Source: Cupriavidus nantongensis (GTDB taxonomy: Bacteria > Pseudomonadota > Gammaproteobacteria > Burkholderiales > Burkholderiaceae). From it: a DNA stretch of 64,000 nt. The number at the start of each line of letters is the position of its first letter. Position 1 is the first letter of the stretch. The notes beneath the pieces are model-generated. The model did not search any database and was not told the DNA's origin. It saw only the letters and a program-made list of their open reading frames with translations. The position numbers were made by a program, and so were the translations under genes. Location of the stretch: contig NZ_CP014844.1 in assembly GCF_001598055.1 (NCBI RefSeq), forward strand, positions 3,251,642 through 3,315,641, given 5' to 3'. Shown here one piece after another: positions 8,330-19,312 of the stretch.

Positions 8330-9427
8330 TCAGGTAAGCGTCGTATCCATGGTGCGGCGTTCGGATTCCAGGTACTCGCGCGACTGCATCTCGATGATGC
8401 GCGACACGGTGCGATGGAATTCGTTGGCCATCTGGCCTTCGGTATAGAGTTCGTCGGCGGGCACTTCGGCCGACATCAGCAGCTTGACCTTGTGGTCGTA
8501 GAAGACGTCGATCAGCCAGGTGAAGCGGCGCGCCTCGGACGACATCCGCGGCGTCATGCGCGGCACGTCGGACAGGATCACCGTATGGAACTGCGAAGCC
8601 AGTTCCAGGTAGTCGTTCTGCGAGCGCGGGCCGCCGCACAGCGTGGCAAAGTCGAACCACACCACGCCGTTGGCCTTGCGCAGCGCGCGCAGCTCGCGGT
8701 GCTCGATATGCAGCAGCGGCGACTCGTCGGCGACCCCGGCAATGGAAGTAAACGCATCCCGTAGCGCGGAGTTGGCCTTGGCGTCCAGCGGGGTGTGGTA
8801 GGCCTGCACCTGTTCCAGCGCGCGCTTGCGGTAGTCGATGCCGGCATCGACATTGAGCACGTCCATCTTCTGCTGGATCAGCGCGATGGCGGGCAGCACG
8901 CGGTCACGGTGCAAGCCATCGGTGTACAGCAGGTCGGGCCGGTAGTTGGAGGTCATCACGAACTGCACGCCGTTGTCGAACAGCTGCTGCAGCAGGCGAT
9001 GCAGGATCATCGCGTCGGCGACGTCGCTGACATGGAATTCGTCGAAGCAGATCAGGCGGAAACGACGCGCGATGCGCTTGGCCAGTTCGTCGAGCGGGTC
9101 GGGACGGCCGCGCAGCTCTTCCAGCTGGCGGTGCACCTCGCGCATGAATTCATGGAAATGCAGCCGCGTCTTGCGCACCACCGGCACGCAGGTATAGAAG
9201 CTGTCCATCAGGAACGACTTGCCGCGCCCCACCCCGCCCCACATGTAGACGCCCTGCGGCACATCGGGGCGCACCAGCAGCTTTTTCAGCGCGTTGTTGC
9301 GGCGCCCCTTGTAGGCGACCCATTCGTCGTAGCACTGCTGCAGCCGGGCCACGGCGCGCAGCTGGGCCTCGTCGGACTGGTAGCCGCGCTCCTTCAGTTC
9401 CTTCTCGTAGTACTCGGTGACGTTCAT
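8330..9427 (-). CDS. zapE: Cell division ATPase ZapE (AFG1-like)
   Basis: An AFG1/LACE1-family P-loop ATPase. In E. coli ZapE joins the Z-ring late in division and is needed under low oxygen or heat. Walker A GGVGRGKS is at 64-71 and Walker B LICFDEFHVSD near 135. The N-terminal YYEKELKERGYQSDEAQ and the later TSNYRPDLLYTDGLHRDRVLP segment are family signatures. At 365 residues it is a normal length. It lies downstream of the lpdA terminator and upstream of the Fnr-controlled ccoIS unit. Confidence 0.93.
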   Translation of the reverse strand: MNVTEYYEKELKERGYQSDEAQLRAVARLQQCYDEWVAYKGRRNNALKKLLVRPDVPQGVYMWGGVGRGKSFLMDSFYTCVPVVRKTRLHFHEFMREVHRQLEELRGRPDPLDELAKRIARRFRLICFDEFHVSDVADAMILHRLLQQLFDNGVQFVMTSNYRPDLLYTDGLHRDRVLPAIALIQQKMDVLNVDAGIDYRKRALEQVQAYHTPLDAKANSALRDAFTSIAGVADESPLLHIEHRELRALRKANGVVWFDFATLCGGPRSQNDYLELASQFHTVILSDVPRMTPRMSSEARRFTWLIDVFYDHKVKLLMSAEVPADELYTEGQMANEFHRTVSRIIEMQSREYLESERRTMDTTLT

Positions 9428-9459
9428 GCTCGGGGCTCGCGCGGCACGCGCCGCAAGTG

Positions 9460-9488
9460 AAAACGGCGCGCCGCAGGACGGCGCGCCG
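9460..9488 (-). terminator. Rho-independent terminator of the odhAB-lpdA operon
   Basis: A perfect 10-bp stem (9464-9473 paired with 9479-9488, CGGCGCGCCG) with a five-base loop, followed on the minus strand by TTTT at 9463-9460. It lies 28 bases beyond the lpdA stop codon and before zapE. Confidence 0.8.
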
Positions 9489-9515
9489 GTACTCAGGCAA
9501 CGGCGGACACGCGCC

Positions 9516-10940
9516 TTACATATTGAGTTGGCGCTTGTCGACGGCCAGCGCGGCTTCGCGCATGACTTCCGACATCGACGGGTGCGGATGGCAGACGCGG
9601 CCGATATCTTCGCTGGCGGCCTTGAACTCCATCGCCACCACGGCTTCGGCGATCAGGTCCGAAGCGTTGGCGGCAACGATGTGCACGCCCAGGATCTCGT
9701 CGGTCTTGGCATCCGCCAGCATCTTGACGAAGCCGTCGGCGTGGCCCATGCCCAGCGCACGGCCGTTGGCCATGAACGGGAACTGGCCGGCCTTGTACTC
9801 GCGGCCTTCGGCCTTGAGCTGGGCTTCGGTCTTGCCGACCCAGGCGATTTCCGGGAAGGTGTAGATCACCCACGGAATGCAGTTGTAGTCGATATGCGGC
9901 TTCTGGCCGGCGATGCGCTCGGCCACGGCCACGCCCTCGTCCTCGGCCTTGTGCGCCAGCATCGGGCCGCGCACCACGTCGCCGATGGCCCACAGGCCCG
10001 GCACCTTGGTGGCGCAGTGGTCGTCCACCTCGATAAAACCGCGCTGGTCGACCGCCAGGCCGACTGCGTCCAGGCCCAGGTTGTCGGTATTCGGCACGCG
10101 TCCGACCGACACGATCAGGCGATCGACTTCCAGGGTCTGGGCCGCGCCGTCCTTGTCGGTGTACTTGACGGTCACGCCGTTCTTGCCGGTGGTCACTTCG
10201 TCCACCTTCACGCCCAGGCTGAACTTCAGGCCCTGCTTGGTCAGCTGCTTCTGCGCTTCCTTGGCCACGCCCTCGTCGGCCGCGCCCAGGAAGGCGGGCA
10301 GCGCTTCCAGCACGGTCACGTCGGCGCCCAGGCGGCGCCACACCGAACCCAGCTCGAGGCCGATCACGCCGGCGCCGATCACGCCCAGCTTCTTCGGCAC
10401 CGACGGGAACTTGAGCGCGCCTTCGTTATCGCTGACCAGCTCGTTGTCGACGGTGATGCCCGGCAGGTGGCGGGCCTTCGAGCCGGTGGCGATGATGACC
10501 TGCTTGGCGGTCACGACTTCGCCGGCGATCTCGACCTGGAAGCCTTCGGCGCTCTTGCCGACGAACTTGCCGTAGCCCTTGAGCAGCGTCACCTTGTTCT
10601 TGCGGAACAGGAACTCGATGCCCTTGGTCATCTTGCCGACGATGTCGTCCTTGCGCTTGAGCATCTTGGCCACGTCGACCTTGACGTCGCCCACGGTGAT
10701 GCCATGGTCGCCCAGGTGGTGCTGGACGTTCTCGAATTCTTCCGACGAAGCCAGCAGCGCCTTGGAGGGGATGCAGCCCACGTTCAGGCAGGTGCCGCCC
10801 AGGCGGGCTTCGCCCTTGGGATCGTCATACGGGTTGCCTTCGCAGCAGGCCACGTTCAGGCCCAGCTGGCCGGCACGGATCGCGGCGATGTAGCCGCCGG
10901 GGCCGGCGCCGATCACCAGCACGTCAAATTGTTTGCTCAT
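9516..10940 (-). CDS. lpdA: Dihydrolipoyl dehydrogenase, E3 of 2-oxoglutarate dehydrogenase
   Basis: The flavoprotein that reoxidises dihydrolipoamide of the OdhB subunit and reduces NAD+. The 474 residues show the FAD-binding [10 protein letters not shown] at 11-20, redox cysteines in [13 protein letters not shown] (Cys51, Cys56), the NAD-binding [13 protein letters not shown] segment, and the C-terminal His-Glu pair in HPHPSMSE. No lipoyl domain is fused to the N-terminus, unlike some pyruvate dehydrogenase E3 proteins. It is the last gene of the odhA-odhB-lpdA operon and is followed by a strong terminator. Often called odhL in Cupriavidus. Confidence 0.97.
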   Translation of the reverse strand: MSKQFDVLVIGAGPGGYIAAIRAGQLGLNVACCEGNPYDDPKGEARLGGTCLNVGCIPSKALLASSEEFENVQHHLGDHGITVGDVKVDVAKMLKRKDDIVGKMTKGIEFLFRKNKVTLLKGYGKFVGKSAEGFQVEIAGEVVTAKQVIIATGSKARHLPGITVDNELVSDNEGALKFPSVPKKLGVIGAGVIGLELGSVWRRLGADVTVLEALPAFLGAADEGVAKEAQKQLTKQGLKFSLGVKVDEVTTGKNGVTVKYTDKDGAAQTLEVDRLIVSVGRVPNTDNLGLDAVGLAVDQRGFIEVDDHCATKVPGLWAIGDVVRGPMLAHKAEDEGVAVAERIAGQKPHIDYNCIPWVIYTFPEIAWVGKTEAQLKAEGREYKAGQFPFMANGRALGMGHADGFVKMLADAKTDEILGVHIVAANASDLIAEAVVAMEFKAASEDIGRVCHPHPSMSEVMREAALAVDKRQLNM

Positions 10941-10956
10941 GGAAATTCCTTGTTGG

Positions 10957-10982
10957 GCGCCGGCGGCAACTTGTGCCGGCGC
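10957..10982 (-). other. Hairpin between odhB and lpdA
   Basis: An 8-bp perfect stem (GCGCCGGC at 10957-10964, GCCGGCGC at 10975-10982) in the 102-base spacer between odhB and lpdA. No T-run follows, so it is more likely an mRNA-stability or processing element than a terminator. Confidence 0.4.
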
Positions 10983-11042
10983 GCCGTGATCACGGGAGCG
11001 CGCTCCCCGCGCACGCCTGCGCGCGCGCGGAGGGACCGGCTA

Positions 11043-12293
11043 TCACAGGTCCAGCAGCAGGCGCGCCGGATCTTCCAGGGCGTCCTTCATGGCGACCAGG
11101 CCCAGCACGGCTTCGCGGCCGTCGATGATGCGGTGGTCGTAGGACATCGCCAGGTAGTTCATCGGGCGGATCACGATCTGGCCGTCTTCCACCACCGGGC
11201 GGTCCTTGGTGGCGTGCACGCCCAGGATGGCCGACTGCGGCGGGTTGATGATCGGGGTCGACAGCATCGAGCCGAACACGCCGCCGTTGGAGATCGAGAA
11301 GGTGCCGCCGCTCAGCTCTTCCAGCGACAGCTTGCCGTCACGGGCCTTGACGCCGAACTCGGCGATCTTCTTCTCGATGTCGGCCAGGCTCATCTGGTCG
11401 GCGTTGCGCAGGATCGGCACCACCAGGCCGCGCGGCGAACCGACCGCGATACCGATGTCGAAGTAGCCGTGGTAGACGATGTCGTTGCCGTCGATCGAGG
11501 CGTTGATCAGCGGGAACTTCTTCAGCGCGTGCACCGCAGCCTTGACGAAGAACGACATGAAGCCCAGCTTCACGCCGTGTTCCTTCTCGAAGCGGTCCTT
11601 GTACTTGTTGCGCAGGTCCATCACCGGCTTCATGTTGACTTCATTGAAGGTGGTGAGGATGGCGTTGGTGGCTTGCGACTGCAGCAGGCGCTCGGCGATG
11701 CGGGCGCGCAGGCGGCTCATCGGCACGCGCTCTTCCGGGCGGTCGCCCAGGGCGGCAAAGTCGACCGGGGCCGAAACCTGCTGCAGGGCCGGCTTGGCGG
11801 CCGGGGCAGGAGCAGCCTTGGCGGCCGGGGCCGGCGCGGCGGCCGCGCCCAGCACGTCGCCCTTGGTGATGCGGCCGTCCTTGCCGGTGCCGGCAACCTG
11901 GCCGGCCGACAGGCCGGCTTCGGCCATCAGCTTGGCGGCCGACGGCATTGCCACGGCGCCGGCGGCGGCGGGCGCGGCAGCAGCGGCCGGGGCCGGAGCG
12001 GCAGCAGCCGGAGCCGGGGCAGCGGCGGCCGGGGCGGCGGCGCCAGCGGTAGCTTCGGTGTCGATCTTGGCGATGATTTCATCGGCCACGACGGTGTCGC
12101 CGTCGTTCTTGACGATCTGCGACAGCACACCGGCCGACGGGGCCGGCACTTCCAGCACGACCTTGTCGGTTTCGATTTCGATCAGGATCTCGTCCTGGGC
12201 GACGGCTTCGCCGGGCTTCTTCTTCCAGTTGAGCATGGTCGCTTCGGCGACCGATTCGGAGAGTTGCGGAACCTTGACGTCAACGATAGCCAT
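11043..12293 (-). CDS. odhB: 2-oxoglutarate dehydrogenase E2, dihydrolipoyl succinyltransferase
   Basis: The core of the 2-oxoglutarate dehydrogenase complex; it transfers the succinyl group from lipoamide to CoA in the citric acid cycle. The 416 residues comprise one lipoyl domain (residues 1-77) with the lipoylated lysine in ETDKVV (Lys44), a long Ala/Pro-rich linker (about 79-110), a peripheral subunit-binding domain near 112-150, and the catalytic domain with YDHRIIDG near the C-terminus. One lipoyl domain and the SESV start are typical of SucB rather than pyruvate dehydrogenase E2. Confidence 0.97.
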   Translation of the reverse strand: MAIVDVKVPQLSESVAEATMLNWKKKPGEAVAQDEILIEIETDKVVLEVPAPSAGVLSQIVKNDGDTVVADEIIAKIDTEATAGAAAPAAAAPAPAAAAPAPAAAAAPAAAGAVAMPSAAKLMAEAGLSAGQVAGTGKDGRITKGDVLGAAAAPAPAAKAAPAPAAKPALQQVSAPVDFAALGDRPEERVPMSRLRARIAERLLQSQATNAILTTFNEVNMKPVMDLRNKYKDRFEKEHGVKLGFMSFFVKAAVHALKKFPLINASIDGNDIVYHGYFDIGIAVGSPRGLVVPILRNADQMSLADIEKKIAEFGVKARDGKLSLEELSGGTFSISNGGVFGSMLSTPIINPPQSAILGVHATKDRPVVEDGQIVIRPMNYLAMSYDHRIIDGREAVLGLVAMKDALEDPARLLLDL

Positions 12294-12339
12294 GGTGGTG
12301 AATTCCTCGTGTTATGCGTGTTGTCGTGATGCTGGCGAG

Positions 12340-12370
12340 GCCACGGGGCGCCTGCGCGCGCCGCCGTGGC
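12340..12370 (-). other. Hairpin between odhA and odhB
   Basis: GCCACGG at 12340-12346 pairs with CCGTGGC at 12364-12370 in the 87-base odhA-odhB spacer, enclosing a GC-rich interior. No T-run follows. Its role is unknown; an RNA-stability element is plausible. Confidence 0.35.
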
Positions 12371-12380
12371 TGCCGACTGA

Positions 12381-15233
12381 TTACTTGGTCAGGACAAAGC
12401 CCTTGAGCTTGGCGAAGGCCGCGTCCAGCAGCGCCTTCTGTTGCTCGTTGTGCTTTGCGTAGTAGCCCACCGCCGGCGAAGCCGAAGCGGGGCGACCGGC
12501 ATAACCGAGCTTCTGGCCGTCCGTCATGTTTTCCATGATGTAGTGCTGCACGAAGAACCAGGCGCCCTGGTTCTGCGGTTCGTCCTGGCACCACAGGATC
12601 TCGTTGGCGTTCGGGTACTTCTTCAGTTCCGCGGCCAGCGCCTTGTGCGGGAACGGGTACAGCTGTTCCAGGCGGATGATCGCGGTGTCGTTGGCCTCGC
12701 GTTCCTTGCGCGTGTTGACCAGGTCGTAATAGACCTTGCCCGAGCACATGATGACGCGCTTGACCTTGCCGGCGTTGAGTTCTTCGTGGTCGCCGATGAC
12801 GGTCTCGAAGTGGCCCTTGGCCAGATCGGACAGCGGCGACACCGCATCCTTGTTACGCAGCAGCGACTTCGGCGTCATGATCACCAGCGGCTTGCGGAAC
12901 AGACGGATCATCTGGCGGCGCAGCAGGTGGAAGATCTGCGCCGGCGTGGTCGGCTGGCAGACCTGCATATTGTGGTCCGCGCACAGCTGCAGGAAGCGCT
13001 CGATGCGCGCCGAGCTGTGTTCCGGACCCTGGCCTTCGTAGCCGTGCGGCAGCATCAGCGTCAGGCCCGAGGCACGGCCCCACTTCACTTCACCAGACGA
13101 GATGAACTGGTCGATCACCACCTGGGCGCCGTTGACGAAGTCGCCGAACTGGGCTTCCCAGATCACCAGCGCGTTCGGTTCGGCGGTCGAGTAGCCGTAT
13201 TCGAAGCCGAGCACGGCCTCTTCGGACAGCACCGAGTCGATCACCGTGAACGGTGCCTGGTTTTCCGACACGTTCTGCAGCGGCACGTAGCTGCCGGCAT
13301 CCCAGCGCTCGCGGTTCTGGTCGTGCAGCACGGCGTGGCGGTGGGTGAAGGTGCCGCGGCCGGCGTCCTGGCCGGTGATGCGCACCGGGTAGCCCGAGGC
13401 CACCAGCGAGGCGAAGGCCAGGTGCTCGCCCATGCCCCAGTCCAGCGGCTGGTCGCCGCGGCCCATGTTGGCGCGGTCCTTGACCACCTTCTCGACCAGC
13501 GGGTGCAGCTTCAGGTGTTCGGGGATGGCGGTGATGCGTTCGGCCAGGCGCTTGAGCTCGGTCACCGGCACCGCGGTGTCGGCGGCGTCGGTCCACTTGC
13601 GGTTCAGGAACGGCATCCAGTCGACCGCGAACTTGTTCTTGAAGTTCGACAGCACCGGATCGGCGGTGTGCTTGCCGGCGTCCATCGCGGCGCGGTATTC
13701 CTTGACCTTCTCGTCGCCGAAGTCGGCCGGGACCAGGTTCTGCGCGGCCAGCTTGTCGGCGTACAGCTTGCGCGTGCCGGGGTGCTGGGCGATCTTCTTG
13801 TACATCAGCGGCTGCGTGACCGCGGGCGTGTCCTGCTCGTTGTGGCCCAGCTTGCGGAAGCAGATGATGTCGACCACGACATCCTTCTTGAACTCCATGC
13901 GGAAGTCCACCGCCAGCTGCATGGCGTACACCACGGCTTCGGGATCGTCGCCGTTCACGTGCAGCACCGGTGCCTCGATCATCTTGACCACGTCCGTGCA
14001 GTACAGCGTCGAGCGGGCGTCGCGCGGGTCGGAGGTGGTGAAGCCGATCTGGTTGTTGATGACGATGTGCATGGTGCCACCCGTGCCGTAGCCGCGGGTC
14101 TGCGCCAGGTTCAGCGTTTCCATCACCACGCCCTGGCCGGCAAAGGCGGCGTCGCCGTGCACCTGCACCGGCAGCACTTCCATGTTGCCGACCGCGCCGC
14201 GGCGTTCCTGGCGGGCCTTGGCCGAGCCTTCGACCACCGGGTTGACGATTTCCAGGTGCGACGGGTTGAATGCCAGCGACAGGTGGATCGGGCCGCCCTC
14301 GGTCGAGACGTCGCTCGAGAAGCCCTTGTGGTACTTGACGTCGCCGGCCGGCAGGTCATCGACGTGCTTGCCTTCGAACTCGGCAAACAGGTCGGCGGGC
14401 ATCTTGCCCAGGGTGTTGACCAGCACGTTGAGGCGGCCGCGGTGGGCCATGCCGATGACGATTTCCTGCACGCCCTTGCTGCCGGCGTGCTGGATCAGCT
14501 CGTCCATGGCGGCGATGAAGCTCTCGCCGCCTTCCAGCGAGAAGCGCTTCTGGCCGACATACTTGGTGTGCAGGAAGCGCTCCAGGCCTTCGGCCGCGGT
14601 CAGGCGGTCAAGGATGTGCTTCTTCTTTTCCAGCGTGAACACCGGCTTGGAACGCGTGGTTTCCAGGCGCTCCTGCCACCAGCGCTTCTGCGCCTGGTCG
14701 CTCACGTACATGAATTCGAAGCCGATGGTGCCGCAGTACGTTTCGCGCAGGTTGTTGAGCAGCTCGCGCAGGCTCATCGACTCCTTGCCGAAGTAGGTAT
14801 TGCTGGCGTTGAAGACGATATCGAGATCGGCTTCGGAAAAACCGTAGAAGGCGGGGTCCAGATCCGGCAGGGGCGGACGCTCCTGGCGCTTGAGCGGGTC
14901 CAGGTCGGCCCAGTGCGAACCGATGTTGCGGTAGGCGGCGATCAGCTGCGTGGCAGCGACGCGCTTGCGGCCCATGTCGGAATCGGCCGAGGCAACGATG
15001 GTGCGGATGGGACCTTGCTTGGCGCGCTCGGCGAACGAGGCAACGATGGGAGCGTGGGGGATATCCCGGCCGTTCGAGCCGTCGACGGCGGGAACGTTCT
15101 GCATGGCGTCGAAGTACGCGCGCCAATTGTCGGGAACCGAGGCGGGGTTCTGGAGGTAGGCTTCGTACAGTTCTTCGACATAGGGGGCGTTACCGCCGAA
15201 GAGGTACGAATTGCTCTGGTACTGCTGCATCAT
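12381..15233 (-). CDS. odhA: 2-oxoglutarate dehydrogenase E1 component
   Basis: The thiamine-diphosphate-dependent decarboxylase of the complex (SucA). The 950 residues show the N-terminal SYLFGGNAPYVEELYEAYL segment that docks on E2, IGMAHRGRLNVL in the first catalytic region, HGDAAFAGQG, and the thiamine-binding stretch beginning HVNGDDPEAVVYAMQLAV. The C-terminal region includes the DEPQNQGAW motif. Length equals the family norm. It leads the odhA-odhB-lpdA operon and is preceded by a 328-base intergenic region. Confidence 0.97.
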   Translation of the reverse strand: MMQQYQSNSYLFGGNAPYVEELYEAYLQNPASVPDNWRAYFDAMQNVPAVDGSNGRDIPHAPIVASFAERAKQGPIRTIVASADSDMGRKRVAATQLIAAYRNIGSHWADLDPLKRQERPPLPDLDPAFYGFSEADLDIVFNASNTYFGKESMSLRELLNNLRETYCGTIGFEFMYVSDQAQKRWWQERLETTRSKPVFTLEKKKHILDRLTAAEGLERFLHTKYVGQKRFSLEGGESFIAAMDELIQHAGSKGVQEIVIGMAHRGRLNVLVNTLGKMPADLFAEFEGKHVDDLPAGDVKYHKGFSSDVSTEGGPIHLSLAFNPSHLEIVNPVVEGSAKARQERRGAVGNMEVLPVQVHGDAAFAGQGVVMETLNLAQTRGYGTGGTMHIVINNQIGFTTSDPRDARSTLYCTDVVKMIEAPVLHVNGDDPEAVVYAMQLAVDFRMEFKKDVVVDIICFRKLGHNEQDTPAVTQPLMYKKIAQHPGTRKLYADKLAAQNLVPADFGDEKVKEYRAAMDAGKHTADPVLSNFKNKFAVDWMPFLNRKWTDAADTAVPVTELKRLAERITAIPEHLKLHPLVEKVVKDRANMGRGDQPLDWGMGEHLAFASLVASGYPVRITGQDAGRGTFTHRHAVLHDQNRERWDAGSYVPLQNVSENQAPFTVIDSVLSEEAVLGFEYGYSTAEPNALVIWEAQFGDFVNGAQVVIDQFISSGEVKWGRASGLTLMLPHGYEGQGPEHSSARIERFLQLCADHNMQVCQPTTPAQIFHLLRRQMIRLFRKPLVIMTPKSLLRNKDAVSPLSDLAKGHFETVIGDHEELNAGKVKRVIMCSGKVYYDLVNTRKEREANDTAIIRLEQLYPFPHKALAAELKKYPNANEILWCQDEPQNQGAWFFVQHYIMENMTDGQKLGYAGRPASASPAVGYYAKHNEQQKALLDAAFAKLKGFVLTK

Positions 15234-15561
15234 GGGACGCTCACTTTTCTCCGGGTCTGCCGGAGTTCAGCGGGTTATTCAACCTTCCGCGACACGGCTT
15301 GACCGGTTAGCGGATCGCAAACAACTCTTGGGAGCCAAAGGAGGCACTTACGCAAACGGCACCACCAGGGTGCCGCATGTGATGGCCGCCTCACAAGGCG
15401 CGAAAGGGCAAGTTGTGCGGGGAAGGACCTTAAGTCTTCACGGCGGTAAGGATAGCACGGATTGCGCTTGATCAATGTGGACTTTTCGCGATACGAAACA
15501 CAGTTGCGCGACAATTCCAACCGTGTTCAGCGAATTCGCAACAGCCGCACAACAATTTTGA
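15234..15561. other. Intergenic region between the ugp operon and odhA
   Basis: This 328-base stretch has no credible gene on either strand. It must hold the end of the ugp transcript and the odhA promoter. It contains a short hairpin (GGCACC at 15359-15364 with GGTGCC at 15370-15375) in the probable odhA leader and a promoter candidate at 15449-15475. Its base composition is less GC-rich than the flanking genes, as expected for regulatory DNA. Confidence 0.6.
15449..15475 (-). promoter_or_regulatory. Candidate sigma-70 promoter of odhA
   Basis: On the minus strand TTGATC (15475-15470) is followed after 15 bases by TATCCT (15454-15449). The spacer is short and the -10 imperfect, so this is only a candidate. 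It would give an odhA leader of a little over 200 bases. Confidence 0.35.
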
Positions 15562-16308
15562 TCAGGGGACGATCTGGTCGACGGCGTCGGTAATCACCCC
15601 ATCGAGCCCCCATTCCAGCAGCTGCGCCGCCCGCGCCGGATCGTTGACGGTGTAGGCCAGCACGCGCAGGCCGGCCGAATGCGCGGTGGCGATCACGCCG
15701 GCATCGAGTTCGCGATGGTTGGCATCGAGCGCGACGCAGCCGAGCCGGCGCACACGCTCAAGCCAGTCCGCGGGCAGCTGGTCCAGCAGCAGTGCGCGCG
15801 GCAGCCCGGGCGCGACACGCGCCGCGGCGGCAAGCGCCTCTTCCGAAAACGACGACAGCAGCGGCGGCACCTCGGCACCGTCCCACAGCGACTGCGCGTC
15901 GAGCGCCACCGCGGTGCCGGTGCGCGCCTCGGTGCCGGGCACCGGCTTGATCTCGATATTGACCAGGAAGCCGTTGGCGCGGGTGTAGCGGGCGACCGCC
16001 GCCAGCGTCGGCACCGGCTCGCCGGCAAAGGCCGGTCCGTGCCAGCTGCCGGCATCGAGCAGCGCCAGTTCGCCCAGCGTGAGCGCATCCACCCTGCCCT
16101 GGCCGCTGGTGGTGCGGTCCAGGGTGGCGTCGTGCATCAGCACCGGCTTGCCGTCGGCCGACAGCTTCACGTCGAACTCGAACATGCGGTAGCCAAAGCC
16201 GGCGCCGTGGCGAAACGCCGCCAGCGTGTTCTCCGGCGCCAGCTTGCCGGCGCCGCGGTGCGCGATATGGCGGGGATAGCGCCAGGCGTTGTCGGTTGCG
16301 GTGGTCAT
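15562..16308 (-). CDS. ugpQ: Glycerophosphodiester phosphodiesterase UgpQ
   Basis: Hydrolyses glycerophosphodiesters, released from phospholipid turnover and imported by Ugp, to glycerol-3-phosphate and an alcohol. The 248-residue GDPD-fold protein shows HRGAGKLAPENTLAAF (catalytic His17-Arg18 and the metal-binding Glu), FEFDVKLSADGKPVLMHD with a second catalytic histidine near 58, and NIEIKP. No signal peptide is visible, so it should act in the cytoplasm on imported substrate. It starts one base after the ugpC stop, as last gene of ugpBAECQ. Confidence 0.95.
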   Translation of the reverse strand: MTTATDNAWRYPRHIAHRGAGKLAPENTLAAFRHGAGFGYRMFEFDVKLSADGKPVLMHDATLDRTTSGQGRVDALTLGELALLDAGSWHGPAFAGEPVPTLAAVARYTRANGFLVNIEIKPVPGTEARTGTAVALDAQSLWDGAEVPPLLSSFSEEALAAAARVAPGLPRALLLDQLPADWLERVRRLGCVALDANHRELDAGVIATAHSAGLRVLAYTVNDPARAAQLLEWGLDGVITDAVDQIVP

Positions 16309-16309
16309 G

Positions 16310-17410
<1,101 letters not shown>

Positions 17411-17420
17411 TGTGTTCCGC

Positions 17421-18269
17421 TTATTTCTCGGTTTCGACCAGGCCCTTGACGAACCACTTCTGCATCAGCACCACCACCACCGCGGGCGGGATCATCGCCA
17501 GCATCACCGTGGCCATCACCAGGTTCCAGTCGGTGGCGGCATCGCCCGAGCGCGAGATCATCTGCGTCACGCCCACCACCACCGGCGTCATCGACTTCTG
17601 CGTGGTGATCAGCAGCGGCCACAGGTACTGGTTCCAGCCGTAGATGAACTGGATCACGAACAGCGCGGCGATGCTGGTGCGCGACAGCGGCAGCACCACA
17701 TCCCAGAAAAAGCGCAACGGCCCGGCGCCGTCGATGCGCGCCGCTTCCGCGAGTTCATCAGGAATCGTCAGGAAGAACTGGCGGAACAGGAAGGTCGCGG
17801 TGGCCGACGCGATGATCGGAATCGTCAACCCGAAATAGCTGTCGAGCAGGCCCAGGTCCGACACCACCTTGTAGGTCGGCAGGATGCGCACCTCGACCGG
17901 CAGCATCAGCGTGATGAAGATCAGCCAGAAGAAGGTCTTGCGCAGCGGGAACCTGAAATAGACGATGGCAAAGGCCGAGATGATCGAGATCGCGATCTTG
18001 CCCAGCGCGATGCCGAGCGCCATGATCAGGCTGTTCTTCATCATGGTCGAGACCGGCGACGCGGCCTCGCCCACGCCCTGGAACAGCACGGTGCGATAGT
18101 TGTCGATCAGGTGGCCGCCGGGGATCAGCGTCATCGGCGCGTCCAGCACTTCTTCGGCGGTCAGCGTCGACGCGACGAAGGTCAGGTACACCGGGAACAC
18201 CACGATGACGATGCCGAGGATCAGCACCGCGTGGGTCAGGAAATCGAGAAAGGGACGACGTTCTACCAT
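17421..18269 (-). CDS. ugpE: sn-glycerol-3-phosphate ABC transporter permease UgpE
   Basis: One of two inner-membrane channel subunits. The 282 residues have six hydrophobic segments and the ATPase-contacting EAA loop, here [20 protein letters not shown], near residues 172-191. The order ugpA-ugpE-ugpC and a 12-base gap to ugpA support the assignment over other CUT1 sugar permeases. Confidence 0.94.
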   Translation of the reverse strand: MVERRPFLDFLTHAVLILGIVIVVFPVYLTFVASTLTAEEVLDAPMTLIPGGHLIDNYRTVLFQGVGEAASPVSTMMKNSLIMALGIALGKIAISIISAFAIVYFRFPLRKTFFWLIFITLMLPVEVRILPTYKVVSDLGLLDSYFGLTIPIIASATATFLFRQFFLTIPDELAEAARIDGAGPLRFFWDVVLPLSRTSIAALFVIQFIYGWNQYLWPLLITTQKSMTPVVVGVTQMISRSGDAATDWNLVMATVMLAMIPPAVVVVLMQKWFVKGLVETEK

Positions 18270-18281
18270 GGGCTGTCTCCG

Positions 18282-19163
18282 TCAGTACTGGACCTTGCGT
18301 TCGACGTAGCGGAACTGCACCACGGTCAGTGCGATCACGATCACCATCAGCACCACCGACTGCGCCGCCGAGCCGCCAATGTCCATGCCGCGGAAGCCGT
18401 CATGGAAAACCTTGTAGACCAGCGTGTTGGTCGAATTGAACGGCCCGCCGTGCGTGACCGCGTCGATGATGGCGAAGGTGTCGAAGAACGCGTAGACCAC
18501 GTTGATCACCATCAGGAAGAAGGTGGTCGGCGACAGCAGCGGGAACACGATCGACCAGAAGCGGCGCCACGGGCCTGCGCCGTCGATGGCGGCGGCTTCG
18601 ATCAGCGAGCGCGGGATGCTCTGCAGCCCCGCCAGGAAGAACAGGAAGTTGTAGCTAATCTGCTTCCAGGCCGCGGCCAGCACCACCAGCAGCAAGGCCT
18701 GGTTGCCATTGAGCAGGAAGTTCCATTCGACGCCGAGCTTGCGCAACGCAAACGACACCACGCCCAGGGTCGGGTTGAACATGAACATCCACAGCACGCC
18801 CGCGACCGCCGGCGCCACCGCGTACGGCCAGATCAGCAGGGTCTTGTAGCCCACCGCGCCGCGGATCACGCGGTCGGCAAAATAGGCCAGCGCCAGCGCG
18901 GTGGTCAAACCCACCACGGTCACGCCCACGGCAAAGATGGCGGTGACCTGGAACGATTCGACATAGAGCGGGTCGTTCCACAGCATGCGGAAGTTGTCCA
19001 GGCCGACGAACTCCAGGTTGATGCCGAAGGCATCCTGCTGCAGCATCGACTGGTACAGGGCCTGCCCGGCGGGCAGGAAAAAGAAGATCAGCGTGATCGC
19101 GATCTGCGGCAATACCAGCAGATACGGCAGCCACGGCGAACGGAACACGACGCGTTTTTCCAT
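18282..19163 (-). CDS. ugpA: sn-glycerol-3-phosphate ABC transporter permease UgpA
   Basis: The second channel subunit, 293 residues, starting [20 protein letters not shown], with six predicted helices and the EAA loop [15 protein letters not shown] near 194-208. It follows ugpB after a 149-base spacer that contains a stable hairpin, which may explain lower permease than binding-protein expression. Confidence 0.94.
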   Translation of the reverse strand: MEKRVVFRSPWLPYLLVLPQIAITLIFFFLPAGQALYQSMLQQDAFGINLEFVGLDNFRMLWNDPLYVESFQVTAIFAVGVTVVGLTTALALAYFADRVIRGAVGYKTLLIWPYAVAPAVAGVLWMFMFNPTLGVVSFALRKLGVEWNFLLNGNQALLLVVLAAAWKQISYNFLFFLAGLQSIPRSLIEAAAIDGAGPWRRFWSIVFPLLSPTTFFLMVINVVYAFFDTFAIIDAVTHGGPFNSTNTLVYKVFHDGFRGMDIGGSAAQSVVLMVIVIALTVVQFRYVERKVQY

Positions 19164-19251
19164 GAACGGATTCCGGCGGATGCCGCGGATGGCGGCATCG
19201 GACTAGGTATGAAGTGGCGGGCGGCCCCGATCGGTGCCGGCCACAAAGCAA

Positions 19252-19278
19252 GCGGGCGGAGGTATCGCCGCCGCCCGC
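19252..19278 (-). other. Intercistronic hairpin after ugpB
   Basis: GCGGGCGG at 19252-19259 pairs perfectly with CCGCCCGC at 19271-19278 around an 11-base loop. It sits in the ugpB-ugpA spacer with no T-run. Such structures after binding-protein genes commonly protect the upstream mRNA from 3' decay. Confidence 0.5.
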
Positions 19279-19312
19279 CTGTCACATCAGCCTGCTGGCT
19301 GGACCTGGCGCC

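Noticed and set aside
12441..15302. A 953-residue plus-strand open frame opposite odhA
   Set aside because: Same shadow effect: composition is Val/His/Arg/Gln-rich with no motif, and odhA on the other strand is complete.
15463..15477. A TTGATCAA sequence near 15469 as a third Fnr site
   Set aside because: It has no four-base spacer between the half-sites, so it does not fit TTGAT-N4-ATCAA. I use it only as part of the weak odhA promoter candidate.
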